Below are positions 1 to 8,153 of a DNA stretch of 48,770 nt, in pieces. The notes beneath the pieces were generated by a model, which saw only the letters and a program-made list of their open reading frames with translations, had not been told where the DNA came from and did not search any database. Position 1 is the first letter of the stretch. The number at the start of each line of letters is the position of its first letter. A program made the position numbers and the translations under genes. Origin of the DNA: Alphaproteobacteria bacterium (GTDB lineage Bacteria; Pseudomonadota; Alphaproteobacteria; Puniceispirillales; Puniceispirillaceae); contig WTJS01000047.1 in the NCBI GenBank assembly GCA_011524735.1, positions 1-48,770 on the forward strand. Direction: 5' to 3'.

Positions 1-252
1 TTTCATAATCGGCCCTAGTCTAGCATGGCTTTGGTCAGCAGGAAAAAGAGAGGCTTGTCTGTCCTCTGGGGCACCTCTTCCCGCCAATATCATCTTCATC
101 AATTTTTATGCAAGATACACTTAACATGCCATTTAGTTATGCATCCATCAGCGAGGCTTCAAGAGTGCAGACATCGATCTACCGCGCAGAATATGCGCTG
201 ATTACCCAATCCCCACTTGCCGCGATCTTCCCTGCATGATGAAATCCCGCCC
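1..252. other. Leading intergenic stretch, no gene recognised
   Basis: No convincing coding frame, RNA gene or terminator is visible between the window edge and the first transporter gene. A minus-strand ATG sits at the very edge (positions 4-6), but with no ribosome binding site I cannot say whether a divergent gene begins there. The stretch probably holds the promoter of the downstream transporter operon, but no clear -35/-10 pair stands out. Confidence 0.4.
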
Positions 253-1605
253 ATGACAAATCAGCCATCCGCCGCTCCAGACGCCAAAACCGTTACGACA
301 CAGATTGCCACGCTGGATTTTGCCCGTGTTGAGTGGCGCTTTCTTCTGTTCGGGATGGCCATGGCCTTCTGCTCATCCCTTGGCCAGACTTATTTCATTT
401 CGCTTTTTTCAGCCGAAATCCGCAGCGAGCTGGCGTTGAGCCACGCCGCATTTGGTACCTATTATGCCATTGCCACAACCGCCAGTGCGGTCACCCTGAT
501 CTGGCTCGGCAAGCTGGCTGACAGCATGAGAGTGGAACGGCTTGCGCTGTTTGTGATCGGGTGCCTGTGCGTTTCTGCTTTCCTGTTCAGCCAGGTCTTC
601 TCTGCCATCACACTGGTGATGGGGCTCTATCTGTTGCGCCTGTTCGGGCAGGGCATGACCACTCATACCTACACCACAGCGATTGCGCGACGCTACGTTA
701 TTGCGCGTGGAAGAGCCCTTTCAATCTCACAGCTGGGAATCAATGTGGCGGAATCCATAGGACCTGTTGCCATCGTCGCGCTGCTGGTCACTTTCAGCTG
801 GCGCAGCCTGTGGATGGTCCTGCCACTCATCCCGCTGTTATTGCTGATTCCATTTCTGCGCATCCTCACCCAGCGTACAAAATATCAGGATGGCGGGGGG
901 CTTGAAGGGTTAATGGCCGCCGCCAGGGCAGACGGACAACCAGACCCAACAGACGATATCGTTACAATTAGTGGCATCGATCACTGGCGGCGACGCGCCG
1001 TTCTACGGGACAGGCGGTTCTGGTTTGGGCTGGTTGGCCTGACTACCGTGCCCGGATTTTCTGTCACTGGCATCATGTTCCACCAGATCCATATCGCCGA
1101 TCTTGTTGGTGTCTCACTTTCGGACTGGGCCGCCAATTACGTTATTTATGCCGTTGCCGCCGTGATTGGTGCACTTGTCGCCGGCCAGCTTGTTGACCGA
1201 TTTACCGGCAGGCGGGTTGCCGCCTGGCTTCTGATGCCTCTGGCGCTCGCCTGTCTGTCACTATGGACCGGGACAGGTGCGCACACTGGCAACTGGGGTG
1301 TCATGGCGTTCTTCCTGTTCTTTGGCTTAACGGCAGGCATGCCCCATACGGCCATTACCGCTGCCATGGCGGAACTCTATGGCACGCGGTATCTTGGTGA
1401 GATTAAGGCTATTTTTCTCCCACTGGGCGTATTTTCCTCCGCATTATCTCCGATGGTGATGGGCGTGATGATCGACAAAGGTTACGGCCTGCCAGCGCTG
1501 ATGGGGTTGAACATCCTGCTGGCGTCGCTCGCCATGATTGGGGCGTCCTGCATGCTGACCGCGGCGCCTTCAGTGTCCAGCCATTCAAAAAGGACCGTTA
1601 AATGA
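253..1605 (+). CDS. Major facilitator superfamily (MFS) transporter
   Basis: A 450-residue polytopic inner-membrane protein with about twelve hydrophobic segments in two halves separated by a polar central loop (HWRRRAVLRDRRFW). Two MFS motif-A-like loops are visible: GKLADSMRVER in the first half and GQLVDRFTGRR in the second. The frame is open from a TTG at 217, but I prefer the ATG at 253, because the upstream codons read poorly as a protein N-terminus. Its stop overlaps the next start by four bases (ATGA), so the two are translationally coupled. The fold predicts proton-coupled secondary transport or efflux of a small molecule; the substrate is not evident. Nothing in the neighbours (a secreted Cys-rich protein and YgfZ) identifies it. 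Confidence 0.85.
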   Translation: MTNQPSAAPDAKTVTTQIATLDFARVEWRFLLFGMAMAFCSSLGQTYFISLFSAEIRSELALSHAAFGTYYAIATTASAVTLIWLGKLADSMRVERLALFVIGCLCVSAFLFSQVFSAITLVMGLYLLRLFGQGMTTHTYTTAIARRYVIARGRALSISQLGINVAESIGPVAIVALLVTFSWRSLWMVLPLIPLLLLIPFLRILTQRTKYQDGGGLEGLMAAARADGQPDPTDDIVTISGIDHWRRRAVLRDRRFWFGLVGLTTVPGFSVTGIMFHQIHIADLVGVSLSDWAANYVIYAVAAVIGALVAGQLVDRFTGRRVAAWLLMPLALACLSLWTGTGAHTGNWGVMAFFLFFGLTAGMPHTAITAAMAELYGTRYLGEIKAIFLPLGVFSSALSPMVMGVMIDKGYGLPALMGLNILLASLAMIGASCMLTAAPSVSSHSKRTVK

Positions 1606-2090
1606 GATCCACATATGCGCTGATCGTGCTTTGCGTCACCACGGCCATGTCGATTCTGCCGTCTGCACAGGCGGCTGATGATGTCTGGGGCGGCACCTGG
1701 TTCACCTGCGAATTTGCCAAAAGCCAGACCCCACCTCACGAAGATTGCCAGATGTTCGACGACGAAGGATTTCGATTTGCCGATGGACGGTTTACCTATG
1801 TCCGGATCACGGAATCTGACGAGACCGCCTGCAAGGGTGAAAAGGTTGGCCAGTGTTTTCGGCGCGACCGGCCTGCCATAACAATCTCAACCAAAGATCG
1901 TGGCAAGCTGGATTTGGGTCCGGATGCCATCCGAGTGAAATATCTGTTCTGCACACAGACTTTTTATTTCAAAGACACCGAACATTACCGCGAAATCTGG
2001 CCCGACGAAGACCGTTGCATATGGGCGAGGAAACGCCATTTCTACATTGCCCGCTATGAAGGCAGAATATCAGAAGCTGCCAAACAGTGA
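1602..2090 (+). CDS. Secreted six-cysteine protein of unknown function
   Basis: A 162-residue protein that I do not recognise. It has a standard signal peptide: a short basic start, a hydrophobic core and a cleavage site after SAQA (about residue 24). The mature part is about 138 residues with exactly six cysteines (36, 49, 77, 85, 117, 139), an even number suggesting three disulfides in the periplasm. It is rich in aromatic residues and has charged stretches such as WPDEDRCIW near the C-terminus. There is no membrane anchor and no lipobox. It starts inside the stop codon of the MFS gene (ATGA overlap), so it is made together with that transporter, and ygfZ follows 50 bases later. A role as a periplasmic partner of the transporter is possible but unproven. 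Confidence 0.7.
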   Translation: MRSTYALIVLCVTTAMSILPSAQAADDVWGGTWFTCEFAKSQTPPHEDCQMFDDEGFRFADGRFTYVRITESDETACKGEKVGQCFRRDRPAITISTKDRGKLDLGPDAIRVKYLFCTQTFYFKDTEHYREIWPDEDRCIWARKRHFYIARYEGRISEAAKQ

Positions 2091-2140
2091 GACCAGATGG
2101 CACGCCCCGAACTGGCAAGGTCAGATAAGGACACAGAAGG

Positions 2141-3013
2141 ATGACCGTTCCATTGCACGCTCTTGATCCCTCTCGCCGCATCATCCGTATTGCCGGAAGC
2201 GGTACAACAGCATTTCTGCAGTCACTACTGACGGCAAATGTGGAGACACTCCCCGTTGGTGAGTGCCGCCCGGGCGCATTGCTGACCCCGCAGGGACGCA
2301 TTCTGGCAGATATGATGATCTGCCGTCGCGAAGACGAAGAATTTCTTCTCGATTGCGATGCAACGCGTACGGCTGATCTTTACACCCGGCTACGCCGCTT
2401 TCGTCTTCGGTTACCAATTGATCTTGAATGTTTTGAGACCGCGACTGTCTGGATCATCTGGAACACGGATACAGCGCCTTCTGGCGCCTTTGCGGATCCA
2501 CGGCCCGGTCACTTGGGATGGCGCTGGATTGGTGATGCACCAGCGGTTGCAGGTGAGGCTGGCAATCTTGACGATTGGCATGCCCGCCGCATTATCGCCG
2601 GCGTACCACAAGGTCCTGTCGACTTGATTCCTGAACGGGCGCTGATGCTGGAGGCCGGCCTCGACAAAATCGACGCCGTCGATTTCTCCAAAGGGTGCTA
2701 TGTCGGTCAGGAAGTGACTGCACGCACGCATTATCGTGGGTTGGTGAAACGTCGCATAGCTCCCCTCAGAATCGGCACTGGTTGCCCGCAGCCTGGCGCT
2801 GAAATCAGGGACGAAGACAGTCTGCTTGGCGCAGTCCTATCTGTTGCACCTGTTGAGGGTGGTGCTGTGTGTCTTGCTGCGATGAAGCTATCAGACCTTC
2901 ACAGGATTATGGATACAGACGCAGCACTTACAGCAGGCGACTATGCCGCAAGCCTCGCTGTCCCAGATTGGATGCTGCCTTTGCCCGACCCCGCCAGAAC
3001 GGACAGCGCCTAG
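2141..3013 (+). CDS. ygfZ: YgfZ/GcvT-domain folate-binding protein
   Basis: A 290-residue member of the YgfZ (IBA57/CAF17) family, related in fold to the aminomethyltransferase GcvT. The family signature KGCYVGQEV is present at residues 184-192 with the conserved cysteine at 186. In characterised members this Cys and bound tetrahydrofolate support maturation or repair of a subset of iron-sulfur proteins such as MiaB and radical-SAM enzymes. The N-terminal part has the usual folate-fold beginnings (RRIIRIAGSGTTAFLQSLLTANV) and the motif GALLTPQGRILADM. It starts with ATG preceded by an AGGACACAGAAGG purine run. It follows the secreted protein in the same direction and probably closes that operon. 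Length fits bacterial YgfZ proteins. Confidence 0.92.
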   Translation: MTVPLHALDPSRRIIRIAGSGTTAFLQSLLTANVETLPVGECRPGALLTPQGRILADMMICRREDEEFLLDCDATRTADLYTRLRRFRLRLPIDLECFETATVWIIWNTDTAPSGAFADPRPGHLGWRWIGDAPAVAGEAGNLDDWHARRIIAGVPQGPVDLIPERALMLEAGLDKIDAVDFSKGCYVGQEVTARTHYRGLVKRRIAPLRIGTGCPQPGAEIRDEDSLLGAVLSVAPVEGGAVCLAAMKLSDLHRIMDTDAALTAGDYAASLAVPDWMLPLPDPARTDSA

Positions 3014-3042
3014 ACAACTAGAAACAGGCCGGACGACCGACC

Positions 3043-3228
3043 TTATTTTGAGTTACCAAACAGAGCTTCAGCCGCTTTGTTTACGGAGCCCTTACTCTCA
3101 ATGATGGCTTCAACGCGTGCGATTTCAGCCCTCATGCGTGCGATATAGGATTCCAGATCTTCGATGTTCCAGCGTTCCATTTCGGCGCTGGCAGCCACCG
3201 GCTTCATCGCTTCCAGTTCGTCATCCAT
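3043..3228 (-). CDS. DUF1192 family small protein
   Basis: A 61-residue acidic, helical protein of the DUF1192 family, which is widespread in alphaproteobacteria and of unknown function. The central segment ERWNIEDLESYIARMRAEIARVE is the family core and looks like an amphipathic or coiled-coil helix. Two in-frame ATGs exist (3234 and 3228). The strong GGGAGGAC motif is only two bases from the first but about eight from the second, so I place the start at 3228 (MDDELEAM). It is transcribed divergently from the TrcR-like gene and convergently with ygfZ. Confidence 0.85.
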   Translation of the reverse strand: MDDELEAMKPVAASAEMERWNIEDLESYIARMRAEIARVEAIIESKGSVNKAAEALFGNSK

Positions 3229-3428
3229 CACCATGTCCTCCCGATCAGATCACACCGTCCTTTTTGCGACCGGCCTGTCTGTTTGCAGGTTTTCAGTATC
3301 CGCAATTTCACGCATGCACGCAAAGCCCCTTTGCATTGGGGTGTTTCCCCAGTATATAGAGACATCCCCGCATGGTTAACGCGAGATCGCGCCGGCCCGT
3401 TTGAAGGCCGTGACGCAGAAAGCAGGAT

Positions 3429-3995
3429 ATGATGACACAGCTTCTGATGCCGAAGGCAACCGCCGTATGGCTTATTGACAACACGGCCCTGTCTTTTGAC
3501 CAGATTGCAAATTTCTGCAGCCTTCACCCGCTGGAAGTCCAGTCCATTGCGGATGGTGAAACAGGTATGGGCATTCAGGGCTATGACCCGGTCCAGAACG
3601 GGCAGCTGACACGCGAAGAGCTGACACGCTGTGAGGGTGACAGCTCGGCAAGGCTGACGCTTGCCGAATCAGACCTTCCAACGCCTAACCGTCGCACTAA
3701 GGGGCCACGCTATGTTCCTGTTGCACGGCGCGGTGACAAGCCCGACGGTATCGCCTGGCTTGTCAAACACCATCCAGAGTTAAAGGATGCGCAGATCGTC
3801 AAGCTGATCGGAACCACTAAGGAGACGATCACGAAAATTCGTGAGCGCACCCACTGGAACATCGCCAATATTTCAGCCAAACACCCGGCCATGCTGGGAC
3901 TGTGCAAGCAAACGGACCTTGACGCGGCCATCGAGAAGGCAGGCGGCTCACCTCAGGTTGAAGAGCAGATTTCTGATCTGACTGAAATTCCCTGA
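3429..3995 (+). CDS. trcR: DUF1013 / TrcR-type cell-cycle regulator
   Basis: A 188-residue protein of the DUF1013 family, annotated in alphaproteobacteria as the cell-cycle transcriptional regulator TrcR. The typical opening LLMPKATAVWLIDNTALSFDQIA is present, as is the segment IAWLVKHHPELKDAQIVKLIGTTKETITKIRERTHWN, which reads as a helix-turn-helix. It is cytosolic with no membrane segment. Two adjacent ATGs (3429 and 3432) could start it. The C-terminus (about residues 165-188) is acidic and variable. Its stop codon lies inside a 17-base tandem duplication (see 3990-4023). The DUF1192 gene is divergent and shares the promoter region, where a TATATA-like element occurs near 3354. Confidence 0.88.
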   Translation: MMTQLLMPKATAVWLIDNTALSFDQIANFCSLHPLEVQSIADGETGMGIQGYDPVQNGQLTREELTRCEGDSSARLTLAESDLPTPNRRTKGPRYVPVARRGDKPDGIAWLVKHHPELKDAQIVKLIGTTKETITKIRERTHWNIANISAKHPAMLGLCKQTDLDAAIEKAGGSPQVEEQISDLTEIP

Positions 3996-4023
3996 TTGCC
4001 AGGCGGCCCTGATTGCCAGGCGG
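3990..4023. repeat. Perfect 17-bp tandem duplication over the trcR stop codon
   Basis: The 17-mer CCCTGATTGCCAGGCGG occurs twice back to back, at 3990-4006 and 4007-4023. The first copy contains the TGA stop of the trcR gene, so the second carries a duplicate TGA. It looks like a recent slippage or tandem duplication. Confidence 0.9.
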
Positions 4024-4032
4024 GTAGTAAGA

Positions 4033-4088
4033 ACCAGAAGCACAAAATGTGGGCGGGCATGCTTTCGATGGCCGCCCGCTTCCCTGGT
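4033..4088 (+). other. Long structured hairpin downstream of trcR
   Basis: A nested stem can be drawn directly from the sequence. ACCAG (4033-4037) pairs with CTGGT (4084-4088); AAGC (4038-4041) pairs with GCTT (4078-4081); then, after a bulge, 4051-4060 pairs with 4068-4077 in nine of ten positions around the loop GCTTTCG. No T-run follows, so it is not a canonical intrinsic terminator. It may be the structured 3' end of the trcR message, or part of a leader or small RNA ahead of the DUF465 gene. Confidence 0.5.
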
Positions 4089-4152
4089 CCCCCCCTGACT
4101 GTACGGCTTGCGTAGAGCCAGCACAGCCGGTTAGGCTACTTGGCAGCGACTT

Positions 4153-4168
4153 GCCGGTGCAAACCGGC
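4153..4168 (+). other. GNRA-capped hairpin in the DUF465 leader
   Basis: GCCGGT pairs perfectly with ACCGGC around a GCAA tetraloop, which belongs to the stable GNRA class. It ends about 25 bases before the GTG start of the DUF465 gene and upstream of its GAGAAGG ribosome binding site. The whole 4024-4192 leader is rich in self-complementary segments. I do not recognise it as a known riboswitch. Confidence 0.5.
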
Positions 4169-4192
4169 CATGAATGACGAGAAGGCAAACCG

Positions 4193-4408
4193 GTGGCTGA
4201 TGCCGAAATAGAGGAACAGCATACACTCCGCTCAAAGCTGAACGAGCTTGAAAGCGAACATCGTGACTTGGATGATGTGATTGAGCGCCTTGCTGATGAC
4301 AAACCTTTTGATCAGCTGAAGCTTCAGAGGCTGAAAAAAAGGAAACTTGGCCTGAAGGATGAAATCTCAGTTCTTCGCAGCCGTATCCTGCCCGACATCA
4401 TCGCCTGA
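4193..4408 (+). CDS. DUF465 (YdcH-like) small coiled-coil protein
   Basis: A 71-residue protein of the DUF465/YdcH family. The whole chain is a charged heptad-like helix (RSKLNELESEHRDLDDVIERL ... LKLQRLKKRKLGLKDEI), with the family's conserved KKRKLxLKDEI segment near the C-terminus. It starts with GTG (MADAEIEEQ) preceded by GAGAAGG at a good distance; no in-frame ATG exists. The function of the family is not established. It sits alone between trcR and purEK, behind a leader with strong hairpins, which is unusual for so small a gene. Confidence 0.85.
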   Translation: MADAEIEEQHTLRSKLNELESEHRDLDDVIERLADDKPFDQLKLQRLKKRKLGLKDEISVLRSRILPDIIA

Positions 4409-4518
4409 GAAATACCCATTCTATCCAGTCCGCAGATCGACTTGTCGCTCGGCATTGGGTTTGTCATAGTACCGGTCCTCTCATCTTGAAATAAGCTATA
4501 GAGCCAGCAGAGACTGTT

Positions 4519-5016
4519 ATGTCCGAACCAACATCAACCAGCCTTCGAGTCGCCATTTGCATGGGCAGCCAGTCAGACTGGTCTACAATGGAGGAAAGCG
4601 CCAAGATCCTTGAGATGCTGGATGTCAGCTTTGAGGCAAAAATCATTTCAGCCCATCGCACACCTGATCGGCTGGCTAGTTTTGCTCGACATGCAGCAGA
4701 GAACGGGTTTGGCGTCATCATTGCGGGTGCAGGTGGTGCCGCCCACCTTCCAGGCATGCTGGCATCCCACACCAACCTTCCAGTGCTTGGGGTCCCTGTT
4801 GAGTCCAAATCCCTCAAGGGAATGGATTCCCTGCTGTCGATCGTCCAGATGCCAGCCGGTGTTCCTGTTGGCACGCTGGCGATTGGCGTTCCGGGCGCAC
4901 GGAATGCAGCCCTGATGGCGGCACAGATTCTAGCCCTTGGTGACAACGCGCTAGCCGCACGGCTTGGTAGCTGGCGTCAGGCACAGACTGACAGCGTTGC
5001 CGAGACTCCTTCATGA
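4519..5016 (+). CDS. purE: N5-carboxyaminoimidazole ribonucleotide mutase
   Basis: Class I PurE, 165 residues. It converts N5-CAIR to CAIR in de novo purine synthesis, downstream of PurK. The nucleotide-binding signature [10 protein letters not shown] lies near residues 15-24. It is followed by the conserved SAHRTPDRL with the catalytic His and by the glycine-rich [14 protein letters not shown]. The C-terminal segment [18 protein letters not shown] is typical. The start ATG overlaps no other gene. The stop overlaps the purK start by four bases (ATGA), so the two enzymes acting on the unstable N5-CAIR are translationally coupled. No purine riboswitch or clear PurR site is visible in the 110-base leader. 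Confidence 0.97.
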   Translation: MSEPTSTSLRVAICMGSQSDWSTMEESAKILEMLDVSFEAKIISAHRTPDRLASFARHAAENGFGVIIAGAGGAAHLPGMLASHTNLPVLGVPVESKSLKGMDSLLSIVQMPAGVPVGTLAIGVPGARNAALMAAQILALGDNALAARLGSWRQAQTDSVAETPS

Positions 5017-6083
5017 GTTCAGACACAACACCTATAATTGGCATCCTTGGAAGTGGGCAGCTTGGGCGCATGCTGGCCATCGCCGCAGCTCAGCTTGGCT
5101 TAAAAACCCATATTTATGCGCCGGATGCCGCTGGCAGCCCTGCCGCTGAAGTGGCAAGTTTTCACACCACCGCGTCCTATGATGATGATGCGGCGCTGCG
5201 CGTCTTTGCTGGTGGCGTAGATGTTGTGACAAGTGAATTCGAAAATGTGCCAGCCAGAACGATGGATATCATCTCGGAATTCTGCCCGGCCAGTCCGGGA
5301 CATGCCCCACTCCACACAGCCCAGCACCGTATCCGAGAAAAGACACTCGCCACCGAACTTGGCATTTCCACACCACGCTTCTGGCACATCCGAAATGCCG
5401 CAGACCTTGCTGCCGCCATGGATGAACTTCAGGCACCCGCGATTCTGAAAACCTGTCAGCTTGGCTATGACGGCAAGGGCCAGATTCGCATGTCGCCGCA
5501 GGATGACACCGACGCCGCCATAGCTACGCTGAACAGCGATGATGCCATCCTTGAAGAAATGATCGAGTTTGACTGTGAGATCAGCTGTCTCATTGCACGT
5601 GACCGTGACGGCCAGCATCATCATTTCCCGGTCAGTCAAAACCGACATGAGGCTGGAATTCTGGCACAGAGCGTCGCGCCAGCTCCAGTTCTTCCCCTGC
5701 TTGCTGACGCCGCCATCGAGGCGACCGCCGCTCTTGCTGACTCGCTGAATCTTTTTGGAATTCTGGCAGTCGAATTCTTTATTTCACGTGATGGTCGGCT
5801 GCTGTTTAACGAAATGGCACCGCGGCCCCATAATTCATTCCACTGGACGATTGAAGGCTGTGCAACCAGCCAGTTCACACAGCTGGCAAGAACTCTTGCC
5901 GGCCGGCCATTTGGGGCGACGCACACCTATGGTAGATGGCAGATGGACAATCTTCTAGGCCAGCACATGCCGCAGGTTCCGGATCTGCTGGCCGCACCGG
6001 GGGTCCATCTTCACCTTTATGGCAAACCGCAGGCTCGGACAGGCCGCAAGATGGGGCACGCGACCCGCCGCATTGGCGACTGA
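5013..6083 (+). CDS. purK: 5-(carboxyamino)imidazole ribonucleotide synthase
   Basis: A 356-residue ATP-grasp enzyme that carboxylates AIR with bicarbonate and ATP to N5-CAIR, feeding PurE. The N-terminal dinucleotide-like fold begins [18 protein letters not shown]. The ATP-grasp lysine region reads [15 protein letters not shown], and the metal- and substrate-binding region is [20 protein letters not shown] near residues 265-285. The length is normal for the family. It begins within the purE stop codon (ATGA). It ends 16 bases from the end of the convergent metA; no strong terminator fits in that gap. Confidence 0.97.
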   Translation: MSSDTTPIIGILGSGQLGRMLAIAAAQLGLKTHIYAPDAAGSPAAEVASFHTTASYDDDAALRVFAGGVDVVTSEFENVPARTMDIISEFCPASPGHAPLHTAQHRIREKTLATELGISTPRFWHIRNAADLAAAMDELQAPAILKTCQLGYDGKGQIRMSPQDDTDAAIATLNSDDAILEEMIEFDCEISCLIARDRDGQHHHFPVSQNRHEAGILAQSVAPAPVLPLLADAAIEATAALADSLNLFGILAVEFFISRDGRLLFNEMAPRPHNSFHWTIEGCATSQFTQLARTLAGRPFGATHTYGRWQMDNLLGQHMPQVPDLLAAPGVHLHLYGKPQARTGRKMGHATRRIGD

Positions 6084-6099
6084 ATTGTTGGAAAGATCC

Positions 6100-7026
6100 T
6101 TAGACCTTGTCTTGTCGCGATAGCGTGGTCAGATCGAAAGGTGTCGACTGGTACAGGTCATTGATCCAGTTGCTGATCAGAAGGAAAGCATAGGGCCGCC
6201 AGAAATTGACCGGCTCTGCCTGTGGATCATCATCCGGAAAATATCCATGGGGCACAGCGGTTCCCAATCCCTCTTTCTGATCTCGCCAGTATTCCGCTCC
6301 CAGCGTATCAGCGTCATATTCCAGATGATTCAACACATACAGGTCGCCACTGTCTGGGTCCCGTGCCATACCGACACCGCAGTCACCACTCTCAGCCAGA
6401 ATTTCGAGACCTGCCCGCCCAAGGTCTTCACGCCTGTTCTCGGTGTAGCGTGACACGGGCATCGGAAACAGATCTGTAAAGCCGCGCATCAGCCGGTCGG
6501 ACAGCTGACCAAGCTTATGCTCATAGACTCCAAACATCTTTTCACCAACATCATGCTTGGGCACATCATGGAAATGATAGAGCAATGCCTGTGCACCCCA
6601 ACAGATGCCAAGCCGGCGGAAACAGTGGGTCTTCGACCATTCCAGAATTTCGAGCAGCTCTTCCCAATAGGCGACATCTTCGAAAGGGAGCCGCTCAATG
6701 GGGGCCCCCGTCACAATCAGCGCGTCGAAATATTCGTCCTTCACATCAGCAAGCTGGCGGTAGAACCGGCGCAGATAGCCAGGCTCGGTATGCCGCGGCG
6801 TATAGCTTGCGGTGGTCATCAGGATCATTTCAATCTGAAGGGGCGAGTTGCCAAACAGGCGCGCAAACTGAATTTCGGTATCCTGCTTTTTTGGCATCAG
6901 ATTCAACAGCAGCAGTCGCAACGGCCGAATATCCTGCCGCAGAGCGTCCTGCTGCGCCATGACATCAACCTGCTCAGCAAGCAGATTGTCCAAAGCTGGC
7001 AGATTGTCTGGAACCCTGATTGGCAT
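6100..7026 (-). CDS. metA: MetA-family homoserine O-acyltransferase (acetyl-type)
   Basis: A 308-residue MetA that acylates the hydroxyl of homoserine in methionine synthesis. The catalytic Cys is C142 in GICWGAQ; H234 and E236 in NHLEYD complete the triad. Residue 111 (VTGAPIE) is Glu. In characterised MetA proteins Glu at this position goes with acetyl-CoA specificity and Gly with succinyl-CoA. This enzyme is therefore more likely a homoserine O-acetyltransferase than the succinyltransferase its family name suggests. The ATG at 7026 begins MPIRVPDNLPA, the usual MetA start. The roughly 150-base leader has a hairpin but no SAM-II core. It lies downstream of the COQ9 gene on the same strand and converges with purK. 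Confidence 0.94.
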   Translation of the reverse strand: MPIRVPDNLPALDNLLAEQVDVMAQQDALRQDIRPLRLLLLNLMPKKQDTEIQFARLFGNSPLQIEMILMTTASYTPRHTEPGYLRRFYRQLADVKDEYFDALIVTGAPIERLPFEDVAYWEELLEILEWSKTHCFRRLGICWGAQALLYHFHDVPKHDVGEKMFGVYEHKLGQLSDRLMRGFTDLFPMPVSRYTENRREDLGRAGLEILAESGDCGVGMARDPDSGDLYVLNHLEYDADTLGAEYWRDQKEGLGTAVPHGYFPDDDPQAEPVNFWRPYAFLLISNWINDLYQSTPFDLTTLSRQDKV

Positions 7027-7118
7027 GGAAATGTCTCGTTGTTTTTGAAGACCGGCAGGCGGTTATAGGCCTATCACCCTACAAAAACCACCCCCAGCAT
7101 GACGTGTCGCTAAGAGAC

Positions 7119-7138
7119 AGCCCTGACCGTAGAGGGCT
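7119..7138 (-). other. Hairpin in the COQ9-metA intergenic region
   Basis: AGCCCT (7119-7124) pairs with AGGGCT (7133-7138) around an eight-base loop, 40 bases past the COQ9 stop and about 90 bases before the metA start. No U-tract follows on the minus strand, so it is a weak terminator candidate or a leader structure of metA. Confidence 0.35.
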
Positions 7139-7177
7139 CCGGCCTAAGCTTCATGACACAGGCAAACAACAAACAGC

Positions 7178-7861
7178 TCAGTTTCGAGCGCGGCGAGAGA
7201 CAGCTTCGAACACACCTTCGGCGAAACGCTGTCCCGAGGCCATGATGCCACGCATGGGTGCAGAAGCCTTCGGTATCTTGGCCACTTCCTGCAGGCGGCG
7301 ATCAAGGAAGCCTTCAATATTAGCCAGATCACCGCTCGTATCGGCAATCCAGGCAAGCAGCGTCGCGCTATACACAGCCGCCAATGTGGCGCGTTTGGTA
7401 TAGAAGCTGAAATCAGTGTCTCGCTGGCCAGCCGCCCGCCACATAGCATCAACAGTGGAGTAAAGTGCCCGCGCTGATGCCAGCGCATTCTGCGGCACGG
7501 CAAGTAGGGTCAGGCCGCGGCGCACAGCTTCTTTATGGGTCGCAGACTGACGCAGCCTGATCAGGATCAGCTCGCGAATCATCAGGTGAACGCGATCTGG
7601 CCGACCTTCCATCTCGTCGAAAGCTTCCACCATGGCTTGGTCCGCCATGGCAGAATGCAGGATCACGGCATCGAGAGGCCCCGACGGAAACAGTCGTTGA
7701 ACCGCCGCTTCATCAAGACCTGCATCCGCTGCACCAGCCTGAAGCGCCGCCTCGCTACACCCATCAAAAGGCACATGCACAAGCGCGGCATCGACGATCC
7801 GCGCGGCGTCTGGATCGATCGTTGGATTGGTTGTCGTGAATGTTGAATAAGCTTTGGTCAT
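7178..7861 (-). CDS. COQ9 family ubiquinone biosynthesis protein
   Basis: A 227-residue COQ9 homologue. In eukaryotes COQ9 is a lipid-binding partner of the COQ7 hydroxylase in ubiquinone synthesis, and alphaproteobacteria carry the ancestral form. The C-terminal family core is clear: MWRAAGQRDTDFSFYTKRATLAAVYSATLLAW at about residues 138-169. The N-terminal half has a TetR-like helical start (ARIVDAALVHVPFDGCSEAALQAGAADAGL). The start ATG at 7861 is the only sensible choice. It is divergent from rpsU, an arrangement frequent in alphaproteobacteria, with a 333-base shared upstream region. Confidence 0.9.
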   Translation of the reverse strand: MTKAYSTFTTTNPTIDPDAARIVDAALVHVPFDGCSEAALQAGAADAGLDEAAVQRLFPSGPLDAVILHSAMADQAMVEAFDEMEGRPDRVHLMIRELILIRLRQSATHKEAVRRGLTLLAVPQNALASARALYSTVDAMWRAAGQRDTDFSFYTKRATLAAVYSATLLAWIADTSGDLANIEGFLDRRLQEVAKIPKASAPMRGIMASGQRFAEGVFEAVSRRARN

Positions 7862-8094
7862 ATCTGCCCCTAGCCTTGAACCATGGCCTAAGTTTTCAGA
7901 TCATCCCCCACAGCATTCGGTATTGCAGAAACGGGACCAAATTGCCAGTTGCAATTCGTCACACGCTGATCGAACAACATTATGAATGCGACGCCAGAAG
8001 TCCCGTGCCGCATCTACAGACCTTCCCCAGTTTCATTGAATGGCCTTAGGGCTTTACATTTGGCGTCACCCTATGATACCACCACCACCTTGCT

Positions 8095-8115
8095 GCACAT
8101 GGGGCTTCCATGTGC
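8095..8115. other. Perfect 8-bp hairpin upstream of rpsU
   Basis: GCACATGG and CCATGTGC form a perfect 8-bp stem around the loop GGCTT, 80 bases before the rpsU start. Neither side is followed by a T-run, so it does not look like an intrinsic terminator. It could be a dyad operator or an RNA structure. Confidence 0.5.
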
Positions 8116-8124
8116 CCAAACAGT

Positions 8125-8153
8125 TTGAGTGGTTTTGCGCAATGTTTTAAATT
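8125..8153 (+). promoter_or_regulatory. Candidate rpsU promoter
   Basis: TTGAGT and TAAATT are separated by 17 bases in an AT-rich patch about 40 bases upstream of the rpsU start. The match to the sigma-70 consensus is only partial, so this is a suggestion from position and composition. Confidence 0.3.

Noticed and set aside
4439-4518. ZTP/PurR-type regulatory element ahead of purE
   Set aside because: No matching motif could be read; the leader has no strong structure.
7027-7177. SAM-II type riboswitch ahead of metA
   Set aside because: Alphaproteobacterial metA genes often have one, but the conserved core (a GAUUUAA-like segment and a GCUAAA pseudoknot) is not seen. Only an isolated hairpin is present.
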